Assembly: GCF_001427865.1 (NCBI RefSeq)
Contig: NZ_LMHH01000002.1
Location: forward strand, 1 to 64,000
From: Altererythrobacter sp. Root672
GTDB taxonomy: Bacteria; Pseudomonadota; Alphaproteobacteria; Sphingomonadales; Sphingomonadaceae
DNA length: 64,000 bases
Direction of reading: 5' to 3'
The notes beneath the pieces are model-generated. The model made no database searches and was not told where the DNA came from. It saw only the letters and a program-made list of their open reading frames with translations. Each line of letters opens with the position of its first letter. The stretch's first letter is position 1. Positions 7,991 through 15,641 of this stretch are shown one piece after another. A program made the position numbers and the translations under genes.

Positions 7991-10648
7991 ATGCCGCCAA
8001 GCGACAACCGCCCCTCGCCCGAAGCCCTGCTACGCGCCGCCCGGCGCGAGGAGCGCGGCCGACTGAAGATCTTCCTCGGCGCCGCCCCTGGCGTCGGCAA
8101 GACCTTCGAGATGCTGCGCGAAGGCGCCGAGCGCCTGAGAGACGGCGACGACGTGGTGGTGGCGGTGGTCGAAACCCATGGCCGTGCCGAGACCAAGGCG
8201 CTCCTCGAACCGCTCGAAGTCCTCCCTCGCACCAAGATCGGATATCGGGGCCACGCGCTGGAGGAGATGGACCTCGACTCAGTCCTCGCCCGGCAGCCCG
8301 AACTCGCACTCGTGGACGAGTTCGCTCACACCAACGTCGAGGGCAGTCGGCATCCCAAGCGCTGGCAAGACGTCATGGAACTGCTCGACGCCGGGATCGA
8401 CGTCTACACGACACTCAACGTCCAGCACGTCGAAAGCCTCAACGACGTTGTCGCCAGCTTCACCAAAGTGCGCGTGCGCGAGACGGTGCCGGACAGCGTG
8501 TTCGACGGCGCAGAAATCGAAGTCGTCGACCTTCCCCCGGACGAGCTGATCGAGCGCCTCAAGGACGGGAAAGTCTACATCCCCGACGAGGCGAGCCGGG
8601 CGCTCGGCCATTTCTTCTCCAAGCCCAATCTCTCGGCCCTGCGTGAGATGGCGCTGCGCCGCGCGGCGCTGAGCGTCGACCGCGCCTTGCTCGACGATCT
8701 CGACGCGGGTGCGGTGGTCGGCTCCTACGCCGGCGGAGAGCGGGTGCTGGTGGCGGTTAGCGAGCTGCCCGGCTCAGACATCATCGTCCGCGCGGCGAAG
8801 CGCCTGGCCGATGCGCTCCGTGCCCCCTGGCAGGCGGTCTACATCGAGACACCAAGAGCCCAATCCTTCAGCGAAGACCAGAAGCACGCCGTCGCCGACG
8901 CCTTGCGCCTGGCCGCAAACCTCGGCGCGACCATCGCCACCGTGCCTGCCGAAAGCGTGATCGAGGGACTTACCAGTCAGGTCCAGGATACCCGCGCCAC
9001 TCAACTCGTGCTGGGAAAGTCCGTCAGGAGCTGGTGGTTCGAAGTTCGTCACGGCTCAGTCGTCAACGCCATGCTGCGCACTGGCGATGGTCTGGCGGTG
9101 CATGTCATTCCCGCAAACTCCGACACGCCAGCCAGCCGCAAGTCCCCCGGTGTGCCGGGCCGCTGGGGCAAGTCCTCCGACTACTTGGCCATCGCTGGGC
9201 TCATCGCAGCCACGACAGCACTCGGCAAGCTCGTCGAGCCCTTGATCGGAATGGGCGGGGTGGACTTGATCTATCTCCTACCCGTGATCCTGGCTTCGGG
9301 CCGGTTCGGGCTTCGGCCGGGACTTGTTGCCGGCGTCGCCTCGGCGCTCGCTTATAACTTCTTCTTCCTGCCGCCGATCTACACGTTCACCATCGCCGCG
9401 CCGCAGAGCTTGCTGACAATGTTCGTCCTGATCGCGGTGGGCGCTTTTACGGCGAACCTTGCCGGGCGGCTCAAGACCCGCGCGACACTAGGCGCCCGCA
9501 GCGCGCAGGAGAACGCCGCGGTGGCGGCCTTTGGGCAGATGCTCGCCCGCACCTCCGACTGGAAATCGACCAGCGAGCTAGTCTGCAACGAGATCGCACG
9601 GCTGCTCCAGCTCAATGTGGTCGTGCTCAATGCCGCCGATGGCAAGCTCCACACCATCGCATCGTCTTCGGATTTCGGCGAACTCAGCCCGGTCGATATG
9701 GCCGCAGCCGACTGGACCTGGGCCCGGGGCGAGGCCGCGGGTGCCGGCACGGGAACGCTCAACGCCGCGGACTGGCAATTCCAACCGCTGAAGACGGCTC
9801 TCGGCGTGCTTGCCGTAGTCGGCCTCTCAAGGGAAGACGGCCAAGACCCCGTATCGGCCGACCGGGTCCTGCTGCTTCAGACCCTGCTCGGCCAGGCGGC
9901 GCTGGCGCATGAACGTCTCAAGCTTGAGGCCGAGGTCCGGGAGGTCACCGTGCTCAAGGAGCGGGACCGCCTGCGCGCCGCTCTGCTGTCTTCGATCGGG
10001 CACGACTTGCGCACGCCGCTGACATCGGTCTCGGGCGCGATCGAGGCCATCGCAGTCGAACATCCCAACGCGAGCACTCTCCCCGTCGCGCGGATGGAGT
10101 TGGCGAGACTCCGTCGCTTTCTCGACAACCTACTCGATATGGTGCGTATCGATGCTGGCGCGCTGGCCATGAATCCAGAACCGATCGACCTCGTCGACGC
10201 CATCGGCAGTGCGGTACACGACCTCAAGGATCTGTTCCGCGGTCGGCATATCGATCTGAAGGTGCCGGCGAACCTTCCGTTCGTGAACGCCGACCCGACC
10301 CTGCTCCACCACATCCTGATCAATCTGCTCGCCAATGCCGCGCAACATGGCGGAGAGCACGGCGTGATCACAATCGAAGGCAAGCGCTCACCTGATGCGG
10401 TGCTGCTCTCAATCCGGGACCAAGGACCAGGACTACCGCCGGGTAGAGAACAGCGAATTTTCGAAACCTTTGCCCAAGGTCAAGGCAGCGACCGCCATGG
10501 CGGCAGCGGTCTCGGGCTCGCAATCGTCAAGGGCTTCGCCGAAGCGATGGGCATCGCTGCATCGGCCCGCAATCACGAGGACGGTGGCGCGATCTTCACC
10601 TTGAGCTTTCCAAGCCCGGTCGGCAGCCCGAACGAACTGGAAACCTAA
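7991..10648 (+). CDS. kdpD: KdpD, sensor histidine kinase for potassium limitation
   Basis: The full-length protein (885 residues) has the standard order. An N-terminal KdpD domain has Walker A (GAAPGVGKT, 30-38) and VDEFAHTN (108-115). Then come a USP-like region (about 250-370), four membrane helices of the DUF4118 type (about 395-495), a GAF-like region (about 510-640), a dimerisation helix with phospho-His671 in IGHDLRTPL, and an HATPase domain with NLLANAAQHG, DQGPGLP and GGSGLGLAIVKG. It senses potassium or turgor and phosphorylates KdpE. It is transcribed away from kdpFABC-kdpE, so sensor and regulator are in separate units. Confidence 0.96.
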   Translation: MPPSDNRPSPEALLRAARREERGRLKIFLGAAPGVGKTFEMLREGAERLRDGDDVVVAVVETHGRAETKALLEPLEVLPRTKIGYRGHALEEMDLDSVLARQPELALVDEFAHTNVEGSRHPKRWQDVMELLDAGIDVYTTLNVQHVESLNDVVASFTKVRVRETVPDSVFDGAEIEVVDLPPDELIERLKDGKVYIPDEASRALGHFFSKPNLSALREMALRRAALSVDRALLDDLDAGAVVGSYAGGERVLVAVSELPGSDIIVRAAKRLADALRAPWQAVYIETPRAQSFSEDQKHAVADALRLAANLGATIATVPAESVIEGLTSQVQDTRATQLVLGKSVRSWWFEVRHGSVVNAMLRTGDGLAVHVIPANSDTPASRKSPGVPGRWGKSSDYLAIAGLIAATTALGKLVEPLIGMGGVDLIYLLPVILASGRFGLRPGLVAGVASALAYNFFFLPPIYTFTIAAPQSLLTMFVLIAVGAFTANLAGRLKTRATLGARSAQENAAVAAFGQMLARTSDWKSTSELVCNEIARLLQLNVVVLNAADGKLHTIASSSDFGELSPVDMAAADWTWARGEAAGAGTGTLNAADWQFQPLKTALGVLAVVGLSREDGQDPVSADRVLLLQTLLGQAALAHERLKLEAEVREVTVLKERDRLRAALLSSIGHDLRTPLTSVSGAIEAIAVEHPNASTLPVARMELARLRRFLDNLLDMVRIDAGALAMNPEPIDLVDAIGSAVHDLKDLFRGRHIDLKVPANLPFVNADPTLLHHILINLLANAAQHGGEHGVITIEGKRSPDAVLLSIRDQGPGLPPGREQRIFETFAQGQGSDRHGGSGLGLAIVKGFAEAMGIAASARNHEDGGAIFTLSFPSPVGSPNELET

Positions 10649-10664
10649 GTGATTGATATCGAAT

Positions 10665-10738
10665 TGGAGCGGGTGAAGGGAATCGAACCCTCGTCGTAAG
10701 CTTGGGAAGCTTCTGCTCTGCCATTGAGCTACACCCGC
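10665..10738 (-). tRNA. tRNA-Gly (anticodon CCC)
   Basis: A complete cloverleaf can be drawn. The acceptor stem GCGGGTG pairs with CACCCGC. The D arm contains TAGCTCAATGGCAGAGCA. The anticodon loop TTCCCAA gives CCC, the T arm contains GGGTTCGATTCCC, and the discriminator T is followed by an encoded CCA. The gene is leftward, just after the end of kdpD. A truncated relative lies at 37517-37558 on the same strand. Confidence 0.95.
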
Positions 10739-10789
10739 AAACCGTTACAAAATAACGAGATATTCGGAACGGCCGGTGAGGTTTTTACC

Positions 10790-11098
10790 GCGCTTTTTAC
10801 ACACGCCCCTCAATTTCTGGGCAATTGCCACAACCACCGTACGACGGTCAACACAGGTCCGGCGGATCCCGGCGTCCCGTTGCGATAACCAACCCATCAC
10901 CTCTACAATCTCGACGTCGGTGAATGGCACCGAGATCAGAACACGCGCCGATCATTCGACGCCAGTCGATGTTCTACAAGCAGTCCAGCAACTTACGTGC
11001 TGCACAGATCCTGCGAGCTTTCGAAGCCGTGCAGGCACAGGGCAATCGCCGCTTGCGCGCCGACGTGACCAGTGCCGACAATGATGATGACGATTTGG
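10790..11098 (-). pseudogene. Remnant of a ferredoxin-NAD(P)+ reductase (FAD-dependent)
   Basis: Directly after the ferredoxin stop, the leftward strand reads IVIIIVGTGHVGAQAAIAL (about 11094-11038) followed by HGFESS. This is the N-terminal FAD-binding beta-alpha-beta motif of rubredoxin/ferredoxin reductases. The frame stops at 10993-10995. Further on, another frame gives DGLVIATGRRDPPDL (about 10902-10855), matching the conserved ATG motif of the same enzymes, and then also stops. No start codon remains, and most of the roughly 400-residue protein is missing. I read this as a reductase gene lost by frameshift and deletion. The left limit is approximate. Confidence 0.55.
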
Positions 11099-11102
11099 GG
11101 CG

Positions 11103-11420
11103 TTACTCCTCGGGCGCGATGCTCACAGATAGACCGTCATGTTCGTCCGAAAGGGGAATTTGACAGGACAAACGTGAAATCGGTGCGCGATGATCGGAAC
11201 TGTCGAGTAGGTCGTTTTCGTCCTCGCTCATCGGTGGCAAGCGATCAGCAAAAGCCGGGTCAACGTAAACATGGCAGGTGGCGCAGGAACAACATCCTCC
11301 GCAAAGCGCCAGAAGCTCATCGAGTCCAGATTCGCGGATAGCTTCCATCAGGCTCAGGCCACGTTGGAAAGGCACACGGTGCTCATGCCCATCCCGGGAT
11401 ATTACGATAACCTCAGACAC
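11103..11420 (-). CDS. [2Fe-2S] ferredoxin (adrenodoxin/putidaredoxin type)
   Basis: The protein has 105 residues. The cluster ligands are in [14 protein letters not shown], with a downstream Cys in RLSCQIPL, the pattern of vertebrate-type ferredoxins that donate electrons to P450s and oxygenases. The start is the GTG at 11420, because GAGGAG lies nine bases upstream and this gives the usual N terminus [18 protein letters not shown] at 11429 is the alternative. It sits directly upstream of the decayed reductase; no P450 gene is visible nearby, so its present partner is unknown. The CGGCCSC stretch has an extra Cys. Confidence 0.88.
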   Translation of the reverse strand: MSEVIVISRDGHEHRVPFQRGLSLMEAIRESGLDELLALCGGCCSCATCHVYVDPAFADRLPPMSEDENDLLDSSDHRAPISRLSCQIPLSDEHDGLSVSIAPEE

Positions 11421-11510
11421 AACTCGCAACTCCTCGAATTTTCCGGATAATGGTCAGCGCGCAGTATTGTCGGGGAGGATGACAGCGGCCCGGCGCTGGC
11501 GCGGGATGCG

Positions 11511-11735
11511 TCACACTTCGGAAGCCACGGCTTCCTCAGCAGCCTGGAAGCCGATCTTCGTGTGCTGTCCGTCGCAGAATGGCTTCGTCGTGGATGCACC
11601 GCAGCGGCAAAGGAAGACGCGCTTTTTCCCTTCCAGGTCGTAAAGCTTGCCCGTGCCGTCTCGGAGCTCGAGGAGACTCAAGTCACCGCTGACAACGTAT
11701 GGGCCGTTTGGTTTCGCAACAATTTCAACCGACAT
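11511..11735 (-). CDS. CDGSH-type iron-sulfur protein
   Basis: The 74-residue protein has one CDGSH motif, CRCGASTTKPFCDGQH, giving the 3Cys-1His ligands of a [2Fe-2S] cluster, preceded by a short beta-rich segment. The ATG at 11735 is chosen for the GGAG seven bases upstream; a TTG at 11762 would add nine residues. Bacterial members are small redox or cluster-transfer proteins of largely unknown role. It is transcribed in the same direction as the ferredoxin gene, 90 bases upstream of it, and forms a small Fe-S locus with it. Confidence 0.88.
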   Translation of the reverse strand: MSVEIVAKPNGPYVVSGDLSLLELRDGTGKLYDLEGKKRVFLCRCGASTTKPFCDGQHTKIGFQAAEEAVASEV

Positions 11736-12297
11736 TTGCTTCTCCGTCGTTCTGTTCGTCAAATCTTGGGGGGAACGCGATCTCGCGCGAGACCGCTTCT
11801 GGGCTCTACCGTCTTCAGCGAAAGTGCGGGACGGGCGAGGGTATGAGCGAAAGCCGGTCCCTTACGTCTCGGCGGCGCCGACGCCGCTCGGGATGGGCAG
11901 TGAGTGCCAAGCATCGCTCATAGTATTCGTCTATGCCTTTCATCATGCATTTGTACCTGCCGTGACATGGCGCTGCCGAGCAGCATGAGGACTCTCAGGG
12001 GAACTCGGCATGCAAACTTCTAGAAGCTCCAACCGCAAACTTACGCAGTGGCTGGCCGTGACTCTCGCCAACGCGCTGCAGTTGGTGCTCGAAGGCATCT
12101 CATCACGAGCGCAAGCGATCACCGGCAGCCCGCCGAGCGAAGGACTCGCCATTCAACGCTCCTCGGACCAATCAAAAAAGTAGCAGCCAAGTTCGACTAT
12201 CGGGACAATGCGGGGAGCATGGTCCGCGCGTTGGTGATGACTTGGAATGTTCTGCGGCCTTCGAACGGGAGGTCGCACTTTGGCGAGGCTGTCATCT
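11736..12297. other. Stretch without a recognised gene
   Basis: Only short frames are present. One leftward frame, 11815-11946, would give 43 residues starting MMKGIDEYYERCLAL; it lacks a good ribosome site and is rich in arginine. One rightward 57-residue frame at 12010 is listed separately. No homology is recognised for the rest. Confidence 0.4.
12010..12183 (+). CDS. Possible 57-residue small protein
   Basis: An ATG preceded by AGGGGA at a fitting distance opens a frame beginning MQTSRSSNRKLTQWLAV and ending SSDQSKK. A moderately hydrophobic amphipathic stretch (about 14-30) is visible. No family is recognised. It is kept because of its ribosome site and protein-like composition; it may still be chance. 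Confidence 0.3.
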   Translation: MQTSRSSNRKLTQWLAVTLANALQLVLEGISSRAQAITGSPPSEGLAIQRSSDQSKK

Positions 12298-13209
12298 TCA
12301 TGCTGCCGTCGCCTCGTCGCCTCCCCCGGATAGCCGCTTGTCGCGCCTAGCTTTGTAGGCATCGATCATCGGCTGAAACGGGAACATCGTCTGCTCCCAT
12401 ATCGACAGCCGCTTGCGGTCGTCTTGACCGACGATCACGCTTTCGCCCTCGCGATAGGTACCGAAGATGCGATCGAGCAGGATCAGCGAGTTGCCGAAAT
12501 TGCAGCGAGTGGATTCATAGTCGGTCGAATGATGCAGGCTGTGGTGCCGGATGGTCGTGAAGAAGAAAGAGTACCACTTGGGCGGATCGGAGCGCACGTT
12601 GGCGTGGGCGAAGACGGAGATGACTCCCATGGTGTTGATCGCGGCAAAGATCGCAGTCACCTCCAGATCGAACAGCGCGACCACGCTGAGACTGATCAGG
12701 AACAGCTCGACCGGATTGCCCACGGCCCCCTTTGCCGCGTTCAACTGAGTGATATGGTGATGCGGTGCGTGGGTCAGCCAGAACGGCGTCCAGTTGTGCA
12801 TCAACCGGTGCATCCAGTACTGGCCGAATTCGATGAGGAAGATCACCAGCGCGACCTGGGCTAGCCACGGCAATTGCTTGGCCCACTCCGTGGTGATGCC
12901 GAGTGAGGCCTTGGCCGCTTTCAACGGATCCTCAGCCAACAGTTCGGTGAACCACGAGATCACCGTTGCGCTGAGCACAACGTAGAACAGGTCCGTGAAG
13001 AACTCCTGGCGGTTCATGCGCCAGCCGGAATGACGCTCGTGGACGAACTCGAGCAGCAACACGACAATAACGATAAGCGGGGACACCACGGTGAGAGTCC
13101 AGGGATTCTCAAGCAAGCTCTTCGGGGCAAAAGCCCAAAAGGCGAGAACCATGGCGATCATCGCGGGCGGGATATGGTTGAATATCCGGTCTTTAATAGT
13201 GATTTGCAT
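12298..13209 (-). CDS. Sterol desaturase / fatty acid hydroxylase family membrane protein (copy 1)
   Basis: The 303-residue membrane protein has the three His-rich clusters of the family, HRLMH, HAPHHH and HHSLHH, which bind a di-iron centre. Hydrophobic helices surround them (about 14-32, 38-55, 70-90 and 112-130). These enzymes hydroxylate or desaturate lipids, carotenoids or sterols; the substrate here is unknown. The LysR gene lies upstream in the same direction, 87 bases away, with a 10-bp palindrome between. A clear paralogue is at 34491-35378; both share GQYWMHR and TQLN.KGAVGNPVELFLI. Confidence 0.88.
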   Translation of the reverse strand: MQITIKDRIFNHIPPAMIAMVLAFWAFAPKSLLENPWTLTVVSPLIVIVVLLLEFVHERHSGWRMNRQEFFTDLFYVVLSATVISWFTELLAEDPLKAAKASLGITTEWAKQLPWLAQVALVIFLIEFGQYWMHRLMHNWTPFWLTHAPHHHITQLNAAKGAVGNPVELFLISLSVVALFDLEVTAIFAAINTMGVISVFAHANVRSDPPKWYSFFFTTIRHHSLHHSTDYESTRCNFGNSLILLDRIFGTYREGESVIVGQDDRKRLSIWEQTMFPFQPMIDAYKARRDKRLSGGGDEATAA

Positions 13210-13279
13210 GCCCCTGCTCCGCTCAATGCGGTCACAGTGCGCTGCGTTGCGTCATAAAAGCAGAGGCAAAGTTCTGATG

Positions 13280-13306
13280 AAAGGCATAGATTAGGCCTAT
13301 GCCTTT
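13280..13306 (-). terminator. 10-bp perfect hairpin at the end of the LysR gene
   Basis: AAAGGCATAG (13280-13289) and CTATGCCTTT (13297-13306) form a perfect stem with a seven-base loop that overlaps the LysR stop codon. No T-run follows, so termination is uncertain. It is also about 70 bases upstream of the desaturase start and could be an operator for that gene. Confidence 0.4.
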
Positions 13307-14235
13307 TGCTGAGCGCGAATACGTCGAATTACCTCGTCCCAAAACAGCTGGGTCGCCGTGTCCCTGGCCGGCTCTGAACGGGCCAGGAGGAAGATGTCGT
13401 AGGATGGTTCAAAGTCGGCATGAAGCAAGGGCCAAAGCCGGCCCTTGGCTACCTCGTTTTCGGCAGCAAGGATTGGAAGAAAGCCGATCCCGACCCCCTG
13501 CACGATTAGCCTCCGCGCTTCGTTGATGTCCTCGGCCAATCCGCTGACGTTGGTGCCCAGCCGATAACGTCGACGCAAGTGAGTGATCAGCTCGATCTCG
13601 TCCTCCCCCGTAAGCACGAAGCCCTCGTCTTTGAGTTCGAGCAGTCGGCTAACGCGATGGCCAAAATGGGGGCTGCTCCGCGAGCAATAGAGCTGCTGTC
13701 GCTCCACCAGCATCGGCTCGTACATCAGGCTTCCGCGGACGCTGCTGTCGTAGCCTACGCCGATCTCCACTTCGCCTCGCTCAAGCGCATCGAGCACTTG
13801 GCGCCAAGGCGAAACCCGTATCTCGATATGAATGGCCGGATGGCGCCGGTGAAAGCTGGCGATAGCTTCGTCCAGCTCGGGAGAGACGAGGCCCGACACG
13901 ATCTGGATGCGGACAATGCCTTCGACCCGTTTCGTTGCCTGCGCGATCTGGTGAGGCATCAATCGCGCCGATTCCAGCATGTCCTCGCACAGCGCCAAGA
14001 TGGCTTTGCCCGCCGCCGTGACCTCGACACCGGTTGCAGTGCGGTACAGCAGCGTGGTTCCGACGTGCTCCTCAAACCGCTTCAGGGCCGCGCTGATGCT
14101 GGGTTGCTGGCGATTGAGTTGCCGCGCGGCGGCACCGATCCCCCCCGCGCGCACGATATCGACGAAGGTACGCATGAGGTTCCAGTCCACCCGACTTGCG
14201 AACTTCTTGTCGGTCATCGGCGGCTCGTCGCTCAT
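13297..14235 (-). CDS. LysR-family transcriptional regulator
   Basis: The 312-residue protein has an N-terminal winged helix-turn-helix (about 15-75, containing GGIGAAARQLNRQQPSISAAL) and a C-terminal effector-binding domain (about 100-305). The start at 14235 has AGGGA six bases upstream. Such regulators usually act on neighbouring genes in response to a small molecule. The leftward desaturase gene just downstream is the obvious candidate target, though most LysR proteins control a divergent gene. The effector is unknown. Confidence 0.9.
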   Translation of the reverse strand: MSDEPPMTDKKFASRVDWNLMRTFVDIVRAGGIGAAARQLNRQQPSISAALKRFEEHVGTTLLYRTATGVEVTAAGKAILALCEDMLESARLMPHQIAQATKRVEGIVRIQIVSGLVSPELDEAIASFHRRHPAIHIEIRVSPWRQVLDALERGEVEIGVGYDSSVRGSLMYEPMLVERQQLYCSRSSPHFGHRVSRLLELKDEGFVLTGEDEIELITHLRRRYRLGTNVSGLAEDINEARRLIVQGVGIGFLPILAAENEVAKGRLWPLLHADFEPSYDIFLLARSEPARDTATQLFWDEVIRRIRAQQKA

Positions 14236-14434
14236 GCTTGTTCCCTGGTCGATTGAATGGACGGGGCTTAGGCATAGATGAAATCAATGGGAACTCCAAA
14301 GCGGGCTTTTCACCCTCTATGCCCAGTCTTGACCCCTTGAGTAATTTCGATAGTCTCGGCCCCAGAGCAGAAACGTCACAGGGAGAGGTCTGAAAGCATC
14401 GCGCCGATAGTCGGCGCGCTGTCGGAGGATCTTC

Positions 14435-14938
14435 ATGGACGGTATCACGGCCTTCAGTGCAGTTCGCTTGGATAGCTCTTCAAACAGTCACGAACCCCGA
14501 CGCAAGGTCGCACCGCCAGGCACGCAGGGGTATCCCGGCTTCCTCGAGAGACTTCGCTTTCACGGTCGCTTGCTAGCCTTGGCGGCGGGGATCGTTGCCG
14601 GAAGCGTCGCTTCACCAGCACTCGCCGCGCGAGAGCCGAGTGCGAAGCTGGTCCGCTGCGGCGAGCAAAGCTGCCTGCGGGTTTCAGGGCATCGCGACAA
14701 TCCGGCCTCGATCGTGCGGATCAACGGCTATGCCGTGCCCGCCGAAGGTGACAGCAAATGGACGGTCCATCTGCCAGTCGATGTGGTGCGCGAATGGTCG
14801 GCCCCAAATGCCCGAACGATCGATGTCTCGATTGGCAGCCCCGAATTGCAGCAAGAGTCTATCGCCAGTGTCGCCCTGCCGATCGGCCTGCTGGCGGATG
14901 GGACCGTTCTCGCCTCGCTGGTGATCAACGTGCACTAG
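14435..14938 (+). CDS. Exported hypothetical protein with a long N-terminal leader
   Basis: The 167-residue protein has a strong ribosome site (GGAGGATCTTC before ATG). The signal peptide is unusual: about 43 mostly polar residues come first, then the hydrophobic stretch LLALAAGIVAGSVASPALAA, with likely cleavage near residue 65. The mature part has two close cysteines (RCGEQSC) and looks beta-rich. No family is recognised. Tandem dyad repeats begin 14 bases after its stop. Confidence 0.7.
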   Translation: MDGITAFSAVRLDSSSNSHEPRRKVAPPGTQGYPGFLERLRFHGRLLALAAGIVAGSVASPALAAREPSAKLVRCGEQSCLRVSGHRDNPASIVRINGYAVPAEGDSKWTVHLPVDVVREWSAPNARTIDVSIGSPELQQESIASVALPIGLLADGTVLASLVINVH

Positions 14939-14952
14939 TCCTCGAACATCGG

Positions 14953-15011
14953 TAATATACTTTGTATGTTCAGTAATAAGGCCATTAATATACTTTATAT
15001 AAGTAGTAATA
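14953..15011. promoter_or_regulatory. Two tandem dyads, candidate NikR-like operators
   Basis: TAATAT (14953-14958), 14 bases, GTAATA (14973-14978) is followed by TAATAT (14986-14991), 14 bases, GTAATA (15006-15011). The two 26-base units are offset by 33 bases, about three helical turns. They match the dyad TATTAC-N14-GTAATA at 23509 in the right half and in four of six left-half bases. The region is AT-rich and lies 115 bases upstream of the UrcA-family gene. Confidence 0.5.
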
Positions 15012-15125
15012 TTAAATACTTCGCCAACAAATTTTGGCCTTTTCAAGTCTTGTCAGAGCCTGTTCCCGGGCCTATGGCACCTGCAGACCGCCGAAGTGCG
15101 GTGAATATTTATGCAGGAGACGATA

Positions 15126-15458
15126 ATGAAGAAAGGCCTTCTGGTGCTGGGCGCATGCGCCTTGGCGACTTCGATGTCCGCCGCCGCCACCGACAATCCG
15201 TTCGCCAGGGACGAGGCCGTACTGCGCCTTGACGGGCTCGACCTCTCGACCGCCCAAGGGCAGCAGCGCCTCGCCATTCGCATGGACCAGGCGGCACGCG
15301 CCGTTTGCGGCGATCGCTTGGCCAGCGTGCATCTCAACATGGACGCACGCGCGCGCGAATGCCGGACGGCTGTGCTCGCGGACATTCGGACCGAGATCGA
15401 AGCCCGGACAGCTGTCGCCGCTCGCGCGGGACAGACACAGCTCGCTTCCGCCCGCTAA
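15126..15458 (+). CDS. UrcA-family exported protein
   Basis: The 110-residue protein starts at the ATG at 15126, preceded by GGAGACGATA. The signal peptide is MKKGLLVLGACALATSMSAAA. The mature part has the pattern of the UrcA family common in sphingomonads: LDLSTAQGQQRLAIR, then AVCG, then a C-terminal region with ARECRTAVL, giving two conserved cysteines. The molecular function of the family is unknown. The tandem dyads upstream suggest it is regulated together with the guanidine region. Confidence 0.82.
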   Translation: MKKGLLVLGACALATSMSAAATDNPFARDEAVLRLDGLDLSTAQGQQRLAIRMDQAARAVCGDRLASVHLNMDARARECRTAVLADIRTEIEARTAVAARAGQTQLASAR

Positions 15459-15641
15459 GACTTACGGCCACCTGCAACTCGTTGCACTCTTTGCGCGAGA
15501 AGGCAGGTGGCCGACAGCCGCCCGCGATCTTGCGTTTGCCAAGGCAAGTGGCGCTCCATATGATGGGCCTATGGATATTGTCGCAACGGAAGACCTGACG
15601 ACAAATCCATTCCTGGGCGTATCTTCCTTCACCGCCAATCG

